From positions 186,001-250,000 of the forward strand of contig JBFXCS010000001.1 in assembly GCA_050181915.1 (NCBI GenBank): DNA of 64,000 nucleotides, in the 5' to 3' direction. The notes beneath the pieces were generated by a model. The model was not told the origin of the DNA, searched no databases, and saw nothing but the letters and a program-made list of their open reading frames with translations. Origin of the DNA: JBFXCS01 sp050181915 (lineage in GTDB: Bacteria > Actinomycetota > Thermoleophilia > Miltoncostaeales > Miltoncostaeaceae). Each line of letters opens with the position of its first letter. Positions within the stretch are counted from its first letter, which is position 1. The position numbers and the translations under genes were made by a program. Positions 16,427 to 26,641 of the stretch are shown here, piece after piece.

Positions 16427-17277
16427 ACGGCCGCCCGCCCGCCGAGCTGCGCCAGCGGGTGGCGCAGCAGGTAGGCGCTCGCCAGGCCGGCCCACTCCTC
16501 GTAGGGGGCGATCAGCGAGGCGGTCTCCTCCGGCGCCGGCCACGCACCGTGGACGGCGGCCCAGACGCGCATCAGCCCCAGGTCGCCCACCAGGCCCTGC
16601 TCGTAGCGGCCGTAGCCGCTCATCGCGATCACGCCCGCCGACCACGGGCCGAGCCCCGGGATCGCGGTGACGGCGGCGACGATCTGGGCGGTCGTGCGCC
16701 CGTGCAGGCGGTCGAGGTCCGGGCCGCGGACGAGCCGGATCATCGACGCCGCCCGCCCCGCGCCCAGGCCGGCCGCCCGGCACAGGGAGGGCGACAGGGC
16801 GGCGAGCGACGCCTGGGTGGGCGGCAGGCGCAGGCCCTCGCGCTCGTCGTGGCCGAGCCGCAGCACGGCGCGGTGGCGGCGGGCGGCCTCGCGACCGCTC
16901 ACCAGCTGCCCGCACACGGCGTCGAGCACGGCGTGGGCGGGGGAGGTGAGGCGCATCGGGCGCATCCCCGGCCAGCGCCAGGCGGCCTGCCGCAGCAGCG
17001 GGTCGCGGCGGGCGCGGCGCAGGAACGGCGCGTGGTCGACGTCCAGGGCCAGCAGGAAGCGCAGCCGGTCGTGCACCCGCTCGGCATCGCCGCCGCCGGC
17101 GCGCGCCACGATCGCCCCGTCCGGGCGCTGCCACAGGCGCAGCGCCACCGGCTCGCCGTCGACCACGTCCCACAGCCGCAGCACGTCGCCGCGCATCCGC
17201 CGGGTGCCGCCCGCGTCGCCGTGCGACGAATCCGCGAGGGAGTAGGGCGGCCGCGGCCGCAGCACGGTCTCGAGCAC
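16390..17277 (-). CDS. DNA-3-methyladenine glycosylase II-like protein (AlkA family)
   Basis: 295 residues. The C-terminal half holds the helix-hairpin-helix element TAIPGLGPWSAGVIAMSG followed by VGDLGLMR with the presumed catalytic Asp, as in AlkA. The N-terminal part (RRMRGDVLRLWDVVDGEPVA) is the beta-rich accessory domain of the larger family members. It would excise alkylated bases at the start of base-excision repair. GTG start at 17277, supported by a -10 box 6 nt upstream. Divergent from uvrC, another repair gene, across 104 bp. Confidence 0.82.
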   Translation of the reverse strand: MLETVLRPRPPYSLADSSHGDAGGTRRMRGDVLRLWDVVDGEPVALRLWQRPDGAIVARAGGGDAERVHDRLRFLLALDVDHAPFLRRARRDPLLRQAAWRWPGMRPMRLTSPAHAVLDAVCGQLVSGREAARRHRAVLRLGHDEREGLRLPPTQASLAALSPSLCRAAGLGAGRAASMIRLVRGPDLDRLHGRTTAQIVAAVTAIPGLGPWSAGVIAMSGYGRYEQGLVGDLGLMRVWAAVHGAWPAPEETASLIAPYEEWAGLASAYLLRHPLAQLGGRAAVQPTPRAAAAPA

Positions 17278-17283
17278 CCGCCA

Positions 17284-17289
17284 AGGGTA
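17284..17289 (-). promoter_or_regulatory. Putative -10 box of the AlkA-like gene (leaderless)
   Basis: On the minus strand TACCCT ends 6 nt before GTG 17277. Confidence 0.45.
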
Positions 17290-17366
17290 GAGGCGGCGAC
17301 GGCCGGAGGACGCCCGTCCGGGCGAGGGACTCCCCGGCGGGCCGGGGCGGGGGACGACGCCGGGCC

Positions 17367-17372
17367 TATACT
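17367..17372 (+). promoter_or_regulatory. Putative -10 box of uvrC
   Basis: TATACT ends 9 nt before GTG 17382; the best -10 match in the window. Confidence 0.55.
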
Positions 17373-17381
17373 CGATCGAGA

Positions 17382-19328
17382 GTGTCGGACACCGCCCCCC
17401 TTCGAGAGCAGCTGGCGGGCCTCCCCTCGGGACCCGGCGTCTACGTCTACCGCGACGCCGAGGACCGCGTGCTCTACGTGGGCAAGGCGAAGTCGCTGCG
17501 CCGCCGCGTGCTCTCCTACTTCCAGGCCCCCCTGCGCCCGGGCGACGGGCCGCTGCCCGAGCGGATGACCGTGCGCGCCGGCCTGCACCCCAAGACCGGG
17601 GAGATGGTGGAGCGCATCGCGAGCGTCGAGGTGGTGGTGACGGCCTCCGAGAGCGAGGCGCTGATCCTCGAGGCGAACCTGGTCAAGCGCCACCGGCCCA
17701 CCTTCAACGTGCGGCTGCGCGACGACAAGAGCTACCCCTACATCGCCATCAGCCTCGACGAGGAGTACCCGCGCGTGTACTTCACGCGCGAGCGCCACCG
17801 CCGCGACCGCATCTACTTCGGCCCCTTCTCCAACGCGTACAAGGTGCGCGAGACGCTCAACGTGCTGAACAAGATCTTCCCCAGCCGCCCCTGCGAGGGG
17901 AAGGAGCCGGGCCGCCCCTCGGGCGTGCCGTGCCTCGACTACCACATCAAGCGCTGCCTGGCGCCGTGCGTCGGCTACATCTCGAAGGATGAGTACCGGG
18001 CGCTGATCGACCGCATCATCCAGTTCCTCTCCGGCCGCTACCGGGGCCTCGAGGCGGACCTGGAGCGGGAGATGCGCGAGGCCGCCGCCGCTCAGGAGTT
18101 CGAGCGGGCCGCCGCGGTGCGCAACCGGCTGCAGGCGGTGACCCACCTGCTGGAGCGCCAGCTCGCCACCACCGACTCCACGGGCTCGGCCGACGTGATC
18201 GGCGTCGCGCTCGAGGGCGACACCGCGAACGTGCAGGTGCTGCAGGTGCGCGACGGGGTGATGCAGGACCGCCAGTCGTTCTTCCTCGACGTGGCGGCCG
18301 CCGACGAGGTCGCCACGGTGCTGGAGCAGTTCGCCTACGAGTACTACGCGCTGGCGCTCGCCATCCCGCCGCTGGTGGTGGTGCCGCACGAGGTGGACGT
18401 GACCGGCCCGCTAGGCGACCTGCTGAGCGACCGGCGCGGCGGCCGGGTGGAGGTGCGCGCGGCGGCGCGCGGCGACAAGCGGCGCCTCGCCGAGATGGCC
18501 GAGCGCAACGCCCGCTTCGCCCTCGACCAGGACCGGCGCCGCCACGAGCTGGCCCGCGGCCGGCGCCGCGAGGCGCTCGCCGACCTGCAGGAGCGGCTGG
18601 GCCTGATCGCGCCGCCCGCCCGCATCGAGTGCTACGACATCTCGAACCTCGGCGAGAGCTACTCGGTGGCCTCGATGGTCGTGTTCGAGGGCGGCGCTCC
18701 GGCGAAGGGGCACTACCGCACCTTCACGATGCGCTACGACGGCGGCCCCAACGACTTCGCCCGCATGCGCGAGGCGCTGGGTCGGCGCTTCGCCCGCCTG
18801 CGCGCGCCGGAGGACGACCCGTCCTTCGCGTCCCGCCCGGGGCTGGTGGTGATCGACGGGGGCAAGGGCCAGCTCGCGGCGGCGATCGAGGGCATGCGGG
18901 ACGCGGGCGTCGAGGGGGTGCCGATCATCAGCCTGGCCAAGCGCGAGGAGGAGGTCTTCATGCCGGGCCGCCCCGACCCGCTGCTGCTCGACCGCGGCTC
19001 GGCGGCGCTGCGCGTGCTGACCCACGTCCGCGACGAGGCCCACCGCTTCGCGCTGCGCCACCACCGCACCCGGCGCGGGAAGGGGATGACCGAGAGCGTG
19101 CTCGACGCGCTGCCCGGGGTCGGCCCCGCGCGCAAGGCCGCGCTGCTGCGCCACTTCGGATCGCCCGAGCGCTTCCTGGCCGCCTCCCGCGACGAGGTCG
19201 CCGCGGTGCCGGGGGTGCCGGCGAAGGTGGCCCGCGAGATCTACGACCACATCCACAAAACCGCCGGGCCGGAGGAGGCGGCGCCGGTCGCCGGCGGCTC
19301 CGGCGGGCGGGGGCGCGCATGGAGCTGA
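17382..19328 (+). CDS. uvrC: UvrABC excinuclease subunit C
   Basis: 648 residues. The N-terminal GIY-YIG nuclease (GPGVYVYRDAEDRVLYVGKA, then SLRRRV) makes the 3' cut. There is a Cys cluster region (PSRPCEGKE, YHIKRCLAPCVGYI), a UVR motif near residues 200-240 (QEFERAAAVRNRLQAV), an RNase H-like nuclease with IECYDISNLGESYSVASM for the 5' cut, and C-terminal tandem HhH motifs (DALPGVGPARKAALLRHFG, VPGVPAKVAREIY). GTG start at 17382 agrees with the promoter. The last 10 nt overlap rapZ, the classic uvrC-rapZ-yvcK order. Confidence 0.98.
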   Translation: MSDTAPLREQLAGLPSGPGVYVYRDAEDRVLYVGKAKSLRRRVLSYFQAPLRPGDGPLPERMTVRAGLHPKTGEMVERIASVEVVVTASESEALILEANLVKRHRPTFNVRLRDDKSYPYIAISLDEEYPRVYFTRERHRRDRIYFGPFSNAYKVRETLNVLNKIFPSRPCEGKEPGRPSGVPCLDYHIKRCLAPCVGYISKDEYRALIDRIIQFLSGRYRGLEADLEREMREAAAAQEFERAAAVRNRLQAVTHLLERQLATTDSTGSADVIGVALEGDTANVQVLQVRDGVMQDRQSFFLDVAAADEVATVLEQFAYEYYALALAIPPLVVVPHEVDVTGPLGDLLSDRRGGRVEVRAAARGDKRRLAEMAERNARFALDQDRRRHELARGRRREALADLQERLGLIAPPARIECYDISNLGESYSVASMVVFEGGAPAKGHYRTFTMRYDGGPNDFARMREALGRRFARLRAPEDDPSFASRPGLVVIDGGKGQLAAAIEGMRDAGVEGVPIISLAKREEEVFMPGRPDPLLLDRGSAALRVLTHVRDEAHRFALRHHRTRRGKGMTESVLDALPGVGPARKAALLRHFGSPERFLAASRDEVAAVPGVPAKVAREIYDHIHKTAGPEEAAPVAGGSGGRGRAWS

Positions 19329-20188
19329 CCGTCATCACCGGCATGAGCGGGGCCGGCAAGACGAAGGCCATGGGCGCCTTCGAGGACGCGGGCTGGTTCT
19401 GCGTCGACAACCTGCCCCCCGGGCTGCTGCCCGCCCTGGCCGACCTGGTGCTGCTGGAGGGCTCGCGGGTCGACCGCGCCGCCGTGGTGTGCGACGTGCG
19501 CGGCGGGGTCTGGTTCAAGGAGCTCGAGCCGGTGATGGCCCGGGTGGAGGAGGCCCGCGGCGTGCGCCCGCGGGTGGTCTTCCTGGAGGCGTCCGACGAG
19601 ACGCTCCTCAACCGCTTCCGCGAGACCCGGCGCCGCCACCCCCTGGCGGAGGGCGGCTCCGCCCTCGACGGCATCGCCCGCGAGCGCGAGGAGCTGGCCG
19701 AGGTGCGCGCCCGCGCCGACCTGGTGATCGACACGAGCGGCCTCTCGATCTGGGACCTGCGCCGCCGCCTCGCCGAGGCGGTGGACGGCACGGCCGGCGC
19801 GCCGCGCATGGACGTCCGGTTCATCTCGTTCGGCTACAAGCACGGCGTGCCCCGGGACGCCGACCTGCTGCTGGACGTGCGCTTCCTCAAGAACCCCCAC
19901 TACGTGCCGGAGCTGCGGCCGCTCACCGGCCTCGATCCGGAGGTGGCCGAGTTCGTGGCCGCCGCGCCGGGCATGGCCGAGTTCCGCGAGCGGCTCGAGG
20001 CGCTGCTCGACTTCCTGCTGCCGGCCTACCAGGAGGAGGGCAAGACGACGCTCGTGGTCGGCATCGGCTGCACGGGCGGCCGCCACCGCAGCGTCGCCAT
20101 CGCCGAGGGGCTGGCGCGGCGCTACGCGGGCGCCTTCCAGGCGTCCACCTCGCATCGTGACCTGGGCCGCGAGCCCGGGCCGGCGTGA
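19319..20188 (+). CDS. rapZ: RNase adapter / nucleotide-binding protein RapZ (YvcJ)
   Basis: 289 residues. P-loop GMSGAGKTKAMGAFEDAGWF followed by CVDNLPPGLLP; C-terminal domain with FGYKHGVPRDADLLLDVRF, KNPHYVPELRPLTGLD and GCTGGRHRSVAIAEGLA. In E. coli RapZ directs RNase E to GlmZ; in Gram-positive bacteria the homologue binds nucleotides and its role is less clear. ATG overlaps the uvrC end; the stop overlaps yvcK (GTGA), so the three genes are coupled. Confidence 0.97.
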   Translation: MELTVITGMSGAGKTKAMGAFEDAGWFCVDNLPPGLLPALADLVLLEGSRVDRAAVVCDVRGGVWFKELEPVMARVEEARGVRPRVVFLEASDETLLNRFRETRRRHPLAEGGSALDGIAREREELAEVRARADLVIDTSGLSIWDLRRRLAEAVDGTAGAPRMDVRFISFGYKHGVPRDADLLLDVRFLKNPHYVPELRPLTGLDPEVAEFVAAAPGMAEFRERLEALLDFLLPAYQEEGKTTLVVGIGCTGGRHRSVAIAEGLARRYAGAFQASTSHRDLGREPGPA

Positions 20189-21144
20189 GCCGCCCCCGCA
20201 TCGCCGCGCTGGGCGGCGGCACCGGCCTGGCGTCGCTGCTGCGCGGCCTGAAGCGCGAGCCGGTCGACATCACCGCCATCGTCACGGTGGCCGACGACGG
20301 CGGCTCGTCCGGGCGGCTGCGGCGGGAGCTCGGCGTGCTCCCCCCGGGCGACATCCGCAACTGCCTCGCCGCCCTGGCCGACGACGAGTCGCTGATGGGC
20401 ACCCTCTTCCAGCACCGCTTCGCCGACGGGGACCTGTCGGGGCACCCCTTCGGCAACCTGTTCCTGGCCGCCCTCGCGGAGGTGACCGGCAGCTTCGACC
20501 TGGCCATCCAGGAGTGCAGCCGGGTGCTGAAGATCCGCGGGCGCGTGCTGCCGTCCACGCTCGAGCAGATCCGGCTGTGGGCGGAGCGGGCCGACGGGGA
20601 GGCGGTGGCGGGGGAGACCCGCATCGCGGCGGGCACCGGGCCGTGCCGCAGGGTGTGGCTGGAGCCGGAGCCGGCGGCCCATCCGCCGGCGCTCGAGGCC
20701 ATCGCCGAGGCCGACCTGGTGCTGCTGGGCCCGGGCAGCCTCTTCACCAGCGTGCTGCCCCATCTCGCCGTGCCCCAGCTGGCCGCCGCCCTGTCCGGCG
20801 CCCGCGGCATCCGGGCCTACGTCTGCAACGTCATGACCCAGCCGGGGGAGACCGACGGCTTCGACGCGGCCGACCACCTGGAGCGCGTGCTGGAGGCCGC
20901 GCCGGGGGCCGTCGACGTGATCGTCGCCCACGAGGGGCCGCTCGACCGCGAGGCGGTGGACGCCTACGCGATCCAGGGGCAGGAGCCGGTGCCGGCCGAT
21001 CGCCGGCGCCTGGCGGCGCTGGACGTGCGCGTCGTCACGGGCGATCTGGCGGAGGCGGGGACCGTGGTCCGCCATTCGCCGGAGAACCTGGCGGCGACCC
21101 TGCTGGACGTGCTCAGAGAGGTCCCCGCGCGACGCTCCGCCTGA
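20185..21144 (+). CDS. yvcK: YvcK/CofD-family protein (gluconeogenesis factor)
   Basis: 319 residues. The N-terminal Rossmann-like loop ALGGGTGLASLLRGLK, then VADDGGSSGRLRRELGVLPP, HPFGNLFLAAL, and the LGPGSLFTSVLPHLAVP motif identify the family, which binds UDP-sugars and affects cell shape and carbon balance in Gram-positives. GTG start overlaps the rapZ stop. The usual next gene, whiA, is absent. Confidence 0.96.
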   Translation: MSRPRIAALGGGTGLASLLRGLKREPVDITAIVTVADDGGSSGRLRRELGVLPPGDIRNCLAALADDESLMGTLFQHRFADGDLSGHPFGNLFLAALAEVTGSFDLAIQECSRVLKIRGRVLPSTLEQIRLWAERADGEAVAGETRIAAGTGPCRRVWLEPEPAAHPPALEAIAEADLVLLGPGSLFTSVLPHLAVPQLAAALSGARGIRAYVCNVMTQPGETDGFDAADHLERVLEAAPGAVDVIVAHEGPLDREAVDAYAIQGQEPVPADRRRLAALDVRVVTGDLAEAGTVVRHSPENLAATLLDVLREVPARRSA

Positions 21145-21271
21145 CCCCGCCGCCCGGCGGGGAGGACATGCAACCGTTGCCACGAAAATCGAGCGGCCAC
21201 GTCGCCACCGCGTTCTCTTCTCATCCCCGGCGACGTGCCCCCGTCTTCTCTCTCAAAGGAGTCAACGCTCG

Positions 21272-21940
21272 ATGAGCGCACGCGCAAAGGCGATCGCGCC
21301 TCTCGCGATCGTCATCGGGGTGCTCTCGTTCCTCTGGACCGAGTTCTCCCTGAACTTCACCTTCCACTGGGTCACCGCGCAGGACGGCGCCGACGGCGCC
21401 ATCGGTATTCCCGAGCACTTCCACCTGATCCTCCCCACCGCGTTCATCTCGTGGGGCCTGTTCTTCGCCGCCGGTGGCGACAACGCCGCCTTCGGCAAGA
21501 TCTTCATCGCCTGCGTGTTCGGCACGATCGCCGCGCTGATCACCATGCCGCTGGCCTTCAAGACGGCCGACAACCCGGACTTCTGGGGCATCGCCCTGTG
21601 GGTCGGCATCTTCGCGGTCATCCTGGTGCTCGTGCTGATCGCCGGCGACTGGTACTACGTCGCGGGCACCTTCCCCGCGTTCGCATCCGTGTTCCTGTGG
21701 TGGATCGCGACCGGCCTCGACGGCTGGGTCGCGAACGGCGGCGGCGTGGGCGACAAGGCCGCCTCGCTCGCCGACCCCGCCACGGCGGGCATCGGCGCCG
21801 GCGGCGGGCTCCTGTCCACGCCGTGGCCGTGGGTGTGGTTCAACACCCTCGTCACCCTGGTCTGCGGCCTCATCCTGGGCATCCTGTCCGCCAAGATCAC
21901 GGCGGCCGTCACGCCCAAGCCGAAGGCCGCCGAGGCCTAG
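21272..21940 (+). CDS. DUF1097-like membrane protein
   Basis: 222 residues; ribosome site AAAGGAG 8 nt before the ATG. About six hydrophobic helices (e.g. AIAPLAIVIGVLSFLW, FIACVFGTIAALITMPLAF, ALWVGIFAVILVLVLIAGDW, WFNTLVTLVCGLILGILSA), a Gly-rich extracytoplasmic loop near residues 165-185 and a Lys/Ala tail. Overall it resembles DUF1097 (YcdZ) proteins of unknown role; assignment is by helix pattern and is moderate. Followed by a strong hairpin, so it is the end of its transcript. Confidence 0.6.
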   Translation: MSARAKAIAPLAIVIGVLSFLWTEFSLNFTFHWVTAQDGADGAIGIPEHFHLILPTAFISWGLFFAAGGDNAAFGKIFIACVFGTIAALITMPLAFKTADNPDFWGIALWVGIFAVILVLVLIAGDWYYVAGTFPAFASVFLWWIATGLDGWVANGGGVGDKAASLADPATAGIGAGGGLLSTPWPWVWFNTLVTLVCGLILGILSAKITAAVTPKPKAAEA

Positions 21941-21967
21941 GCTCCGGCAGCAGGCATCGGCGGTACC

Positions 21968-21993
21968 GTCGGGGGGCCTTCGGGCCCCCCGAC
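21968..21993 (+). terminator. Strong hairpin terminator
   Basis: Perfect 11-bp arms GTCGGGGGGCC / GGCCCCCCGAC with a TTCG tetraloop, 27 nt after the DUF1097-like gene. No long T run, as is common in GC-rich actinobacteria. Confidence 0.8.
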
Positions 21994-22106
21994 CTCGTTC
22001 GGTCCGGTGGATGCTCGGGGGGCGGCGGAGCCGAGCGACTTTGGTCGGTCGTCCATCGACCGACGGCCGATGCGTCCGCGGGCAAGATCCCGTTTTCCTG
22101 GCGCGG

Positions 22107-23078
22107 ATGGGAGTCGTTCGGGACGACGGCCGAAAGCGCCGGCCCGCGGTCGCCGCGCTGATCCTCGCGCCGGTTCTCGGTGAGGGGCTGTCGGCGGCGT
22201 CGCCGCCGATCGCGATGCTGTGGCCGCCGGCGCTGGTGATGCTGGTGTCCCTGTACGGCTGCGGAGCGCTGCTGTGCCGGGAGATCGCCCGCCGCCGCGG
22301 CCTGGGACTGGGTGGCCTGTGCCTGTTGGCCGCCGCGTACGCCGTGTTCGAGGAAGCGCTCGTCGACCGCTTCTGGTTCCACCCGCGTCCTCCCGACGAG
22401 GGCGGACTCGGCACCTACGGCGAGGTGTGGCACACCAACGTGCTGTTGGCGACGAACCTGACCGTCTTCCACATCGCCGTCAGCGTCGTGTCGACGATCG
22501 TGCTCGTCGAGCTGTGCTTCCCGGAGCACCGACACCGGCCGTGGGTCGGCCGCCGCGGGCTGCGCTGCGCCGCCGCGGCGTTCATCGTCCTGCCGCCGCT
22601 GCTCTACGGCGAGTACAGCCTGGATCCCCTGCCCCAACTCGCCGCCGCGGCCGTGCTGATGGTGGCTCTGGTGCTGGTCGCCGTGCGGTTGCCGGGCCGC
22701 CCCTCGCTGTGGGAGTCGCGGGCCGCGACGTCGTCCGCTCGGCGCGGCGTGGCGCCGGCGGCGTTCGCCGCGGCTGCCGCGAACCTGCTGCTGATGGGCT
22801 TGTCCGACGTCGACGCACCATGGCCGCTCGCGGTCGTCGCCGTGCTCACCCCGGTGGCGCTGGCGTTCCTGTTCATCCGCACCCGGGTCTCGGGCCCGGT
22901 CTTCGGCCGTGACGGGCTCCGCGTCGTCAGCGGGGTCCTCGGCTTCTACTGCCTGTTCGCCATGGGGATCGGGCTGGCGGGCCAGTTCGACCTGACCCTG
23001 TTTGCCGTGGCCGTGGTCGTGCTGCTGGGTCGCCTGCGCCGTCGCGTGCGGGGCTCCCTCGCCGCGGGTGGTGCCTGA
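22107..23078 (+). CDS. Hypothetical polytopic membrane protein
   Basis: 323 residues with about nine hydrophobic helices (AALILAPVLGEGLSAASPP, MLWPPALVMLVSLYGCGALL, NLTVFHIAVSVVSTIVLVEL and others). The motif YAVFEEALVDRFWFHP between helices has acidic and aromatic residues loosely reminiscent of the CPBP/CAAX-protease group, but the signature is not complete, so no function is assigned. ATG 22107 is the likeliest start; an upstream in-frame ATG at 22011 would add residues that do not look coding. Convergent with the nuclease gene. Confidence 0.65.
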   Translation: MGVVRDDGRKRRPAVAALILAPVLGEGLSAASPPIAMLWPPALVMLVSLYGCGALLCREIARRRGLGLGGLCLLAAAYAVFEEALVDRFWFHPRPPDEGGLGTYGEVWHTNVLLATNLTVFHIAVSVVSTIVLVELCFPEHRHRPWVGRRGLRCAAAAFIVLPPLLYGEYSLDPLPQLAAAAVLMVALVLVAVRLPGRPSLWESRAATSSARRGVAPAAFAAAAANLLLMGLSDVDAPWPLAVVAVLTPVALAFLFIRTRVSGPVFGRDGLRVVSGVLGFYCLFAMGIGLAGQFDLTLFAVAVVVLLGRLRRRVRGSLAAGGA

Positions 23079-23082
23079 CCCG

Positions 23083-23598
23083 TCAGCGGCGCCGGCAGGA
23101 CCCCCACAGCCCCCGCCGGGCCTCGCGGGCGCGGCGCTCGGCGGCGCGCAGCGCGGGCAGCAGCCGGGCGCGGCCGTCGCCGCGGAAGACCTCGGCGGCG
23201 CCCTCCTCGACGAGCTGCTCGTTCACGGTCGTCGCCGCGCCGGCGACGGTCACCTCGGCCAGCCGGCGGCCGTACTGGTCGTCGCGGCCCTGGGTGGGGT
23301 CGGTGGCCAGGGCGATGGCCGCGCCCTCGGGCATGAGCCGGCGCGCGGCGGCCGCGGCGGCCGGCCCGCCGCACTCGACGGGCCGGTCCGGGGTGACGCT
23401 CTCCGGGGCGTCCACGCCCAGCAGCCTCACCCGCTCGCGCGCGCCGTCGACCACGGCGATGAGGGTGTCGCCGTCGACCACCCGATCCACCCGGGCCGGC
23501 TCGGCGCCGGGCGCGACGGCGGCCGGCCCGCCCGACGAGCCGCACCCGGCGACCAGGGCGACCGCGGCCGCGGCCAGCGTGATCCTGGTCGTGCGCAC
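23083..23598 (-). CDS. Secreted thermonuclease-like lipoprotein (SNase domain)
   Basis: 171 residues, GTG start. Signal peptide with lipobox LVAGC, so the mature protein starts at Cys19 with a lipid anchor. SNase fold: RVDRVVDGDTLIAVVDGARE, VRLLGVDAPES (Arg and Glu of the active site) and DQYGRRLAEVTVAG (second catalytic Arg). A Ca2+-dependent phosphodiesterase that would cut extracellular DNA or RNA. Divergent from gap. Confidence 0.88.
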   Translation of the reverse strand: MRTTRITLAAAAVALVAGCGSSGGPAAVAPGAEPARVDRVVDGDTLIAVVDGARERVRLLGVDAPESVTPDRPVECGGPAAAAAARRLMPEGAAIALATDPTQGRDDQYGRRLAEVTVAGAATTVNEQLVEEGAAEVFRGDGRARLLPALRAAERRAREARRGLWGSCRRR

Positions 23599-23675
23599 AG
23601 GCGCATGCTGACACGCGGCGCGGACGCGCCCTGGTAGGTTTGCGGCCCCTTTTCCAACCGGGAGGACGACGCCGC

Positions 23676-24683
<1,008 letters not shown>

Positions 24684-24691
24684 GCACGCCG

Positions 24692-25885
24692 GTGGCGCGC
24701 CCGCTGGGGATCGACGACCCGGGGGTCGATTGGGCCGGGGCGCGCGTGCTCGTGCGCTCCGACCTGAACGTCCCGCTGGAGGACGGTGCGGTGACCGACG
24801 ACGCGCGCATCCGCGCCTCGGTCCCGACCATCGAGCGGCTGCTCGGGGCCGGCGCCGGGGTGGCGGTGTCGTCGCACCTCGGCCGGCCCAAGGGGGCGGT
24901 CGTGCCGGAGCTCTCGCTGGCGCCCTGCGCCGCCCGGCTGGGCGAGCTGCTGGGACGCGAGGTGGAGCTGCTGCCCGACAGCGTCGGCGAGGACGTGCGG
25001 GCCCGGATCGAGGCGCTCGCACCCGGCCAGGTGGTGATGCTCGAGAACCTCCGCTTCCACCCGGAGGAGGAGAGGAACGACCCCGCCTTCGCCGAGCTGC
25101 TCGCGGCGGGCTTCACCCACTACGTGAACGACGCCTTCGGCGCCGCGCACCGCGCCCACGCCTCCACCGAGGGCGTCGCCCGGCGGCTGCCGGCGCGCGC
25201 GGGCCTGCTGCTGTCGCGCGAGGTCGAGGTGCTGGGCGGGCTGCTCTCCGATCCCCGCAGCCCCTTCGTCGCCGTCCTCGGCGGCTCGAAGGTGAGCGAC
25301 AAGCTGCCGCTCATCCAGAGCCTGCTGGAGCGCTGCGACCGCGTGCTGATCGGCGGGGCGATGTGCTTCACCTTCCTCGCCGCGCAGGGCGAGTCGGTGG
25401 GCGCCTCGCTGCACGAGGACGCCGCCGGCCAGGCGATGGCCAACGAGCTGCTCGAGACGGCGGTGCGGCTGAACTGCGCGCTGCAGCTGCCGGTGGACGT
25501 GCTGGTGGCCGACCGCTTCTCGGCGGACGCCGAGCTGGAGGTCGTGCCCACCGACGACATCGCCGACGGCTGGATGGGCGTCGATATCGGCCCGCGCACC
25601 GCGGCCTCGTACCGCGAGGCGATCGCCGGGGCGCGCACCGTCTTCTGGAACGGCCCGATGGGCGCCTTCGAGATCCCGCCCTTCGCCGACGGCACCCGCG
25701 CGGTGGCCGAGGCGATGGCCGAGAGCTCCGGCGCCACGGTGGCCGGCGGGGGCGACTCGGGAGCCGCCCTGGCCCAGCTCGGCCTGGTGGACCGGCTGAC
25801 CCACGTATCGACCGGCGGAGGGGCGGCCCTCGAGATGCTGGAGGGCAAGGCCCTTCCCGGCGTCGCGGCGCTGCCGAGCGCATGA
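24692..25885 (+). CDS. pgk: Phosphoglycerate kinase
   Basis: 397 residues. VLVRSDLNVPLEDG and SSHLGRPKG (3-phosphoglycerate binding), ENLRFHPEEERND, VNDAFGAAHRAHAS, LGGSKVSDKLPLI and the nucleotide loop GGGDSGAALAQ are all present. GTG 24692 lies 8 nt after the gap stop; it is the only start that keeps the N-terminal strand with normal length. Transfers phosphate from 1,3-bisphosphoglycerate to ADP. Overlaps tpiA by 4 nt. Confidence 0.97.
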   Translation: MARPLGIDDPGVDWAGARVLVRSDLNVPLEDGAVTDDARIRASVPTIERLLGAGAGVAVSSHLGRPKGAVVPELSLAPCAARLGELLGREVELLPDSVGEDVRARIEALAPGQVVMLENLRFHPEEERNDPAFAELLAAGFTHYVNDAFGAAHRAHASTEGVARRLPARAGLLLSREVEVLGGLLSDPRSPFVAVLGGSKVSDKLPLIQSLLERCDRVLIGGAMCFTFLAAQGESVGASLHEDAAGQAMANELLETAVRLNCALQLPVDVLVADRFSADAELEVVPTDDIADGWMGVDIGPRTAASYREAIAGARTVFWNGPMGAFEIPPFADGTRAVAEAMAESSGATVAGGGDSGAALAQLGLVDRLTHVSTGGGAALEMLEGKALPGVAALPSA

Positions 25886-26640
25886 GCGCCGCCCGCCGCC
25901 CGTTCGTCGCGGGCAACTGGAAGATGAACAAGACGGGCCTGGAGGCGCGGGAGTACATCGCGCACCTGCGCGCCCTGATCGGCGACCAGGGCCTGCCGGC
26001 CGACGTGGCCGCCTGCCCGCCGTTCACCGCCCTCGACATCACGGTCCGCGCGGCCTCGGGCAGCGCGATCCAGGTCTACGCCCAGGCCGTGCACGAGGCG
26101 GAGAAGGGCGCCCACACCGGCGAGGTGTCGGCCGGGATGATCGTCGCGGCGGGCGCCGACGGCGCCATCGTGGGCCACTCCGAGCGCCGCGCCGCCGGCG
26201 AGAGCGACGATCAGGTGGCGGCCCGCGTGCGCGCCGCGCTCGACGCCGGGCTCGCCGTGATCCTCTGCGTCGGCGAGTCGCTGGAGCAGCGCGAGGCGGG
26301 GGAGACCGAGACCTGGCTCGATGGCCAGGTGCGGGCCGGCCTGGCGAAGGTGGAGGCGGCCGAGGTGGCGTCGCTGGCCGTCGCCTACGAGCCCATCTGG
26401 GCGATCGGCACCGGGCGCACGGCCACCCCCGAGATCGCCCAGGAGGCCTGCGCGCACGTGCGGTCGGTCGCGGCGGAGCGCCTCGACGGCGCCGCCCTGC
26501 GGGTGCTCTACGGCGGCAGCGTCACGCCCGACAACGCGGCGTCGCTGATCGCGCAGCCCGACATCGACGGCGCGCTGGTGGGCGGGGCGAGCCTCGACCC
26601 GGAGAGCTTCGCCGCCATCGTCCGCGCCGCCCACGGCTGA
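25882..26640 (+). CDS. tpiA: Triosephosphate isomerase
   Basis: 252 residues. FVAGNWKMNKTG (Asn/Lys), the electrophile His in VGHSERRA, the catalytic Glu in AYEPIWAIGTGRTATP (which includes loop 6), and LYGGSVTPDNA. The loop usually reading AQNxHWE is AQAVHEAEKGAHTGEVS here, an Asn-to-Ala variation near the dimer interface; the catalytic residues are intact. ATG overlaps the pgk stop. Confidence 0.97.
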   Translation: MSAARRPFVAGNWKMNKTGLEAREYIAHLRALIGDQGLPADVAACPPFTALDITVRAASGSAIQVYAQAVHEAEKGAHTGEVSAGMIVAAGADGAIVGHSERRAAGESDDQVAARVRAALDAGLAVILCVGESLEQREAGETETWLDGQVRAGLAKVEAAEVASLAVAYEPIWAIGTGRTATPEIAQEACAHVRSVAAERLDGAALRVLYGGSVTPDNAASLIAQPDIDGALVGGASLDPESFAAIVRAAHG

Positions 26641-26641
26641 C